Below, piece after piece: positions 61,451-64,000 of a stretch of 64,000 nt of DNA. The stretch's first letter is position 1, and each line of letters begins with the position of its first letter. The notes beneath the pieces were generated by a model. It did no database searches and was not told the DNA's origin. It saw only the letters and a program-made list of their open reading frames with translations. The DNA comes from Phocoena phocoena (Eukaryota > Chordata > Mammalia > Artiodactyla > Phocoenidae), in contig NC_089220.1 of assembly GCF_963924675.1 (NCBI RefSeq), positions 61,204,639 through 61,268,638 of the forward strand, in the 5' to 3' direction. The position numbers and the translations under genes are program-made.

Positions 61451-61568
61451 CAAACCTCATTAATGAACACAGATGTAAAAATTATGAACAAAATATTAAT
61501 AAGCAGAAACAAACCTCATTAATGAACACAGATGTAAAAATTATAAACAAAATATTAATAAGCAGAAA
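61451..61568 (+). repeat. 59-bp tandem duplication
   Basis: Two adjacent 59-bp units starting CAAACCTCATTAATGAACAC at 61451 and 61510, differing by one base (ATTATG / ATTATA). Lies inside L1-derived sequence. Confidence 0.95.
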
Positions 61569-62439
61569 CCAACAATATAGGAAAAGCAATCATGTACTGT
61601 GACTAAGTTGTGTTTATCTCATTATAGATTTATTCAATATTTGAAAATAAATTAATGCATTCATTACTAACATCAAAGGATAGATAAACATCTATAGATG
61701 AAGCATCTGGTAAAATTCAACACGCATTTCTTTAAAAACACTCTTTGCATTCTAAAAATTTAATAATCTGATAACAGGTGTCTTAAACAACAAGCAAGAA
61801 AAAAATCCTCTAAGAATGGTGGAACATTAAAAATTGTTCCCTTGATACTGGAACAAATCAAGAATCTTGGCTATTCACACTTCTTTCAACGTCTGCTTAA
61901 GGTCCTTGCCATTACAACAATGCAAAACCCCGAGGGAGAAAATAATACAACTTTATTGAGAGATATAAAGGAAACCTAAGTAAATGGAGATATTTACTAC
62001 GGTCATGGACTGGAAAACTTAAAATTTATGAAGTGCCAATTCTATTCAAACTGAATGCAGGCAAGCCAGTTAGGATTGAAGGGCAGAGTGAATGGCTATG
62101 AAGGCCACTAAAACCTCATTGGAATGAATGAGAAGTATGATTAATTAAGGTTTCTGTATGTCACTCTTCTCTGGAAATTTTATAACATTCCTTGACAAGA
62201 CCTACTATATATGCAGTTGTACTGAGTTAAAATTCAAATGGCACTTTTCTGGTGACCTACCTTATCCAATTTTGAAACTCATAAATATGCTTCCCAAGAA
62301 ACTGTTGGTTCAGAAGTGAAAAGAAGAGCTACAGAACACTGAAAAATATTTTGCAAAATCTTTTTCAGAAATGTTTTCTTCAACTAGTGAAAGTTAATGT
62401 TTTACTGTTCTGTATAATAATTTCAAGATAATAAAATCA

Positions 62440-62665
62440 GTTTTCCCTACCCCCACTAAGTAAATGTCCAAACAATATCTACAGGTTTAAAGGGGCTATC
62501 CACTTGCCTCTGTCCAGTTCTATCTATACATAACTTCATCAAAGCACTTGTCAAAGTGCATATTATTTACTTATGTGTTCCTCTCAATTAAGCAATCTGA
62601 TTGAAAGGAGGCTTATATTTCTCATTGTTGTGCCTCACTCATAACACTAAAGAAGTGTGTGTTGA
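62440..62665 (+). repeat. possible L2 remnant
   Basis: CATCAAAGCACTTGTCAAAG, TATTATTTACTTATGTG and TGTGTTGAATTAATAAA follow the L2 3'-end order weakly. Confidence 0.45.
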
Positions 62666-64000
62666 ATTAATAAAATCACATTTTATAGATAAGGTTCTAA
62701 GAGAAGTTAATTGACCAGGTCAGAGTGTCACAACTAACATGGAGCAAAGCTACTCATTCATTTCTGTACTGAGCAAATATTTATTGTTCTAGGGCCTAAA
62801 TTCTAGGACTAAAACCTTCTGACTCCTAGTCAGACCTTCTGACTCCTAGTCAAAAAATCTTCTACCTTTCCTTAGTAATGAAATTGCTCTCAGAGGATTA
62901 TAGTGGGGAAGAGAAACTCCTATTAGAGAGGAACTAACTCACTACTGAACAAAAATTGCCCGTCTTGTATATATGGAGGAAGACAATCCCTTGCTAGTTA
63001 AACATGAAGAGGCCAGAGAACCCAGGGACCAAAATTCAAACTTTTGGCTAAAAAAAACAATTCAGCAACAAATCATAAAATCTGGAATCATAAAAAGATA
63101 AAAATCATTACATTTACTCAACAACAAGACTGAAAAAGGCTATGTTATTTGCTAAACTATCTTTCTGGAGCCTTTGATAAAGTATTAATTTTCTTCTATC
63201 TAAATACATTTTGTTTTCTACTAATAATTTTTATTTAGATTTCCTCTAAGTATAATCAGTTAAAACAAGCATATGAACTATAGCAAGAAAGTAATATTAA
63301 GAGAGAAACAAACTTCAAATTACTAAGCACTTAAGTAAATGCTTTAACTTTAAATAACTTTCATCCAGGACATTCAGCATCTTCAACAAAAATTTTGTGG
63401 AGAGTTATCTCTCAGTTATAAGCATCAAAATGTGAAACTTGTACATGTGTAATCGCTCTGTTAAATAAAAGCACCTTTTGTACAGAATTTACAGAATTCC
63501 AAGCATTCTTCTGCCTCATAAACAAGTGCATAATCTAGGTTTTCTCCACAGCTTTCTCACACCTACTTTGATAGTAAATTTTTTTAGCCATTCACCTGAC
63601 TGTTGCTAAACATCACCTTAGCTTTCACAGGAAGAACATTTTTTATAAAGATATTTCCATTAGCTCATCTAGATTGATTTAAATTATATGACACAGATAC
63701 AAATGGTATAAACAGGTTTGGGGACAAAAACAAGTCATCCTTGGTATGTAAATAAATCAACCAAACTAGTAGGAGCAGAAACATCTACAAGAGATCAATA
63801 CTAGCCTGATCATTAAGCATACCACAGGCATCAGTCGGTATGTTTACACCAAAGGAAATGCAGAACTTTAGTTATTCTGGAAAATCATTAAGTGGAAGCC
63901 ATTTAAGATAATTTCAACTGTATACTGAATTTTTAAAATATTTTTGGCCATTAAGAGACCACCAGAATTAGCAATCCTATCAAAAAAATCAAAATTACAC
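62666..64000. other. non-coding stretch
   Basis: Contains a 20-bp tandem duplication CCTTCTGACTCCTAGTCAGA / CCTTCTGACTCCTAGTCAAA at 62815-62854. No exon, RNA gene or clear transposon was recognised to the window end. Confidence 0.45.

Larger units (their letters stand above)
59830..62050 (+). mobile_element. L1 LINE ORF2 5' half, decayed
   Basis: Endonuclease-region text: ATGTCACTAACAAACTTGACC, CATCCAGAATACACACTCTTG; then CAAAACTTGGTTCTTTGAAGAG, AGAAAGGAGAAAATACAAAA and RT text to about 62050 (GGTCATGGACTGGAAAACTT). A SINE lies at 60348-60576, a possible L1-tail piece (CACAACATTGTAAATCAACT) near 61110, and a 59-bp tandem duplication at 61451-61568. Confidence 0.82.

Noticed and set aside
28500..64000. 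Search for SLC25A21 exons or the MIPOL1 promoter
   Set aside because: No mitochondrial-carrier coding motif and no CpG-rich segment outside SINEs was seen.

Overview
The window is mammalian nuclear DNA, almost certainly from a cetacean. Sixteen tRNA-derived SINEs of the cetartiodactyl CHR type are present. Their heads read GGGCTTCCCTGGTGGCGCAG and they carry B-box-like GGTTCGAGCCC. Several copies are nearly intact with clean target-site duplications. Ruminant-specific Bov-tA and full BovB copies were not noticed, which together with the young CHR copies points to a whale or dolphin rather than a ruminant. The rest is AT-rich intron with L1, HAL1, L2, MIR, hAT and Tigger remnants. There are no bacterial genes, operons, CRISPR arrays or functional RNA genes.

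The only protein-coding gene I can support is MIPOL1 (mirror-image polydactyly 1, a coiled-coil protein), on the minus strand. Four coding exons have canonical splice sites and matching phases: 25089-25167 (start codon at 25107), 7594-7825, 5916-6051 and 4548-4653. Together they give the first ~164 codons. The rest of the gene lies beyond the left edge. A fifth, candidate upstream exon at 28435-28509 would splice in frame and give a 38-residue N-terminal extension. In human this locus lies between SLC25A21 and FOXA1. No SLC25A21 exon or CpG-island promoter is visible here.

Layout: 1-9.5 kb holds three MIPOL1 exons, three SINEs and old MIR/MER5-type repeats. From 9.5 to 31.5 kb there is a ~22-kb stretch with no young retroposon. 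It contains the start exon, a ~1.1-kb TCTCTG/TGTG-rich low-complexity tract directly beside it, and two homeodomain-motif-rich segments that look like conserved non-coding elements. From 31.5 to 62 kb the sequence is a dense nest of L1/HAL1 fragments with 13 SINEs, two DNA transposons with exact target-site duplications, and very short L1 tail insertions. From 62 to 64 kb there is old L2-like and unassigned intron sequence.

I found no new multi-gene system. The items most worth checking are the alternative MIPOL1 N-terminus, the purine/pyrimidine tract beside the start-exon donor, the repeat-poor interval with enhancer-like blocks, and a perfect 17-bp inverted repeat. Family names for repeats come from memory of consensus sequences and were not searched.
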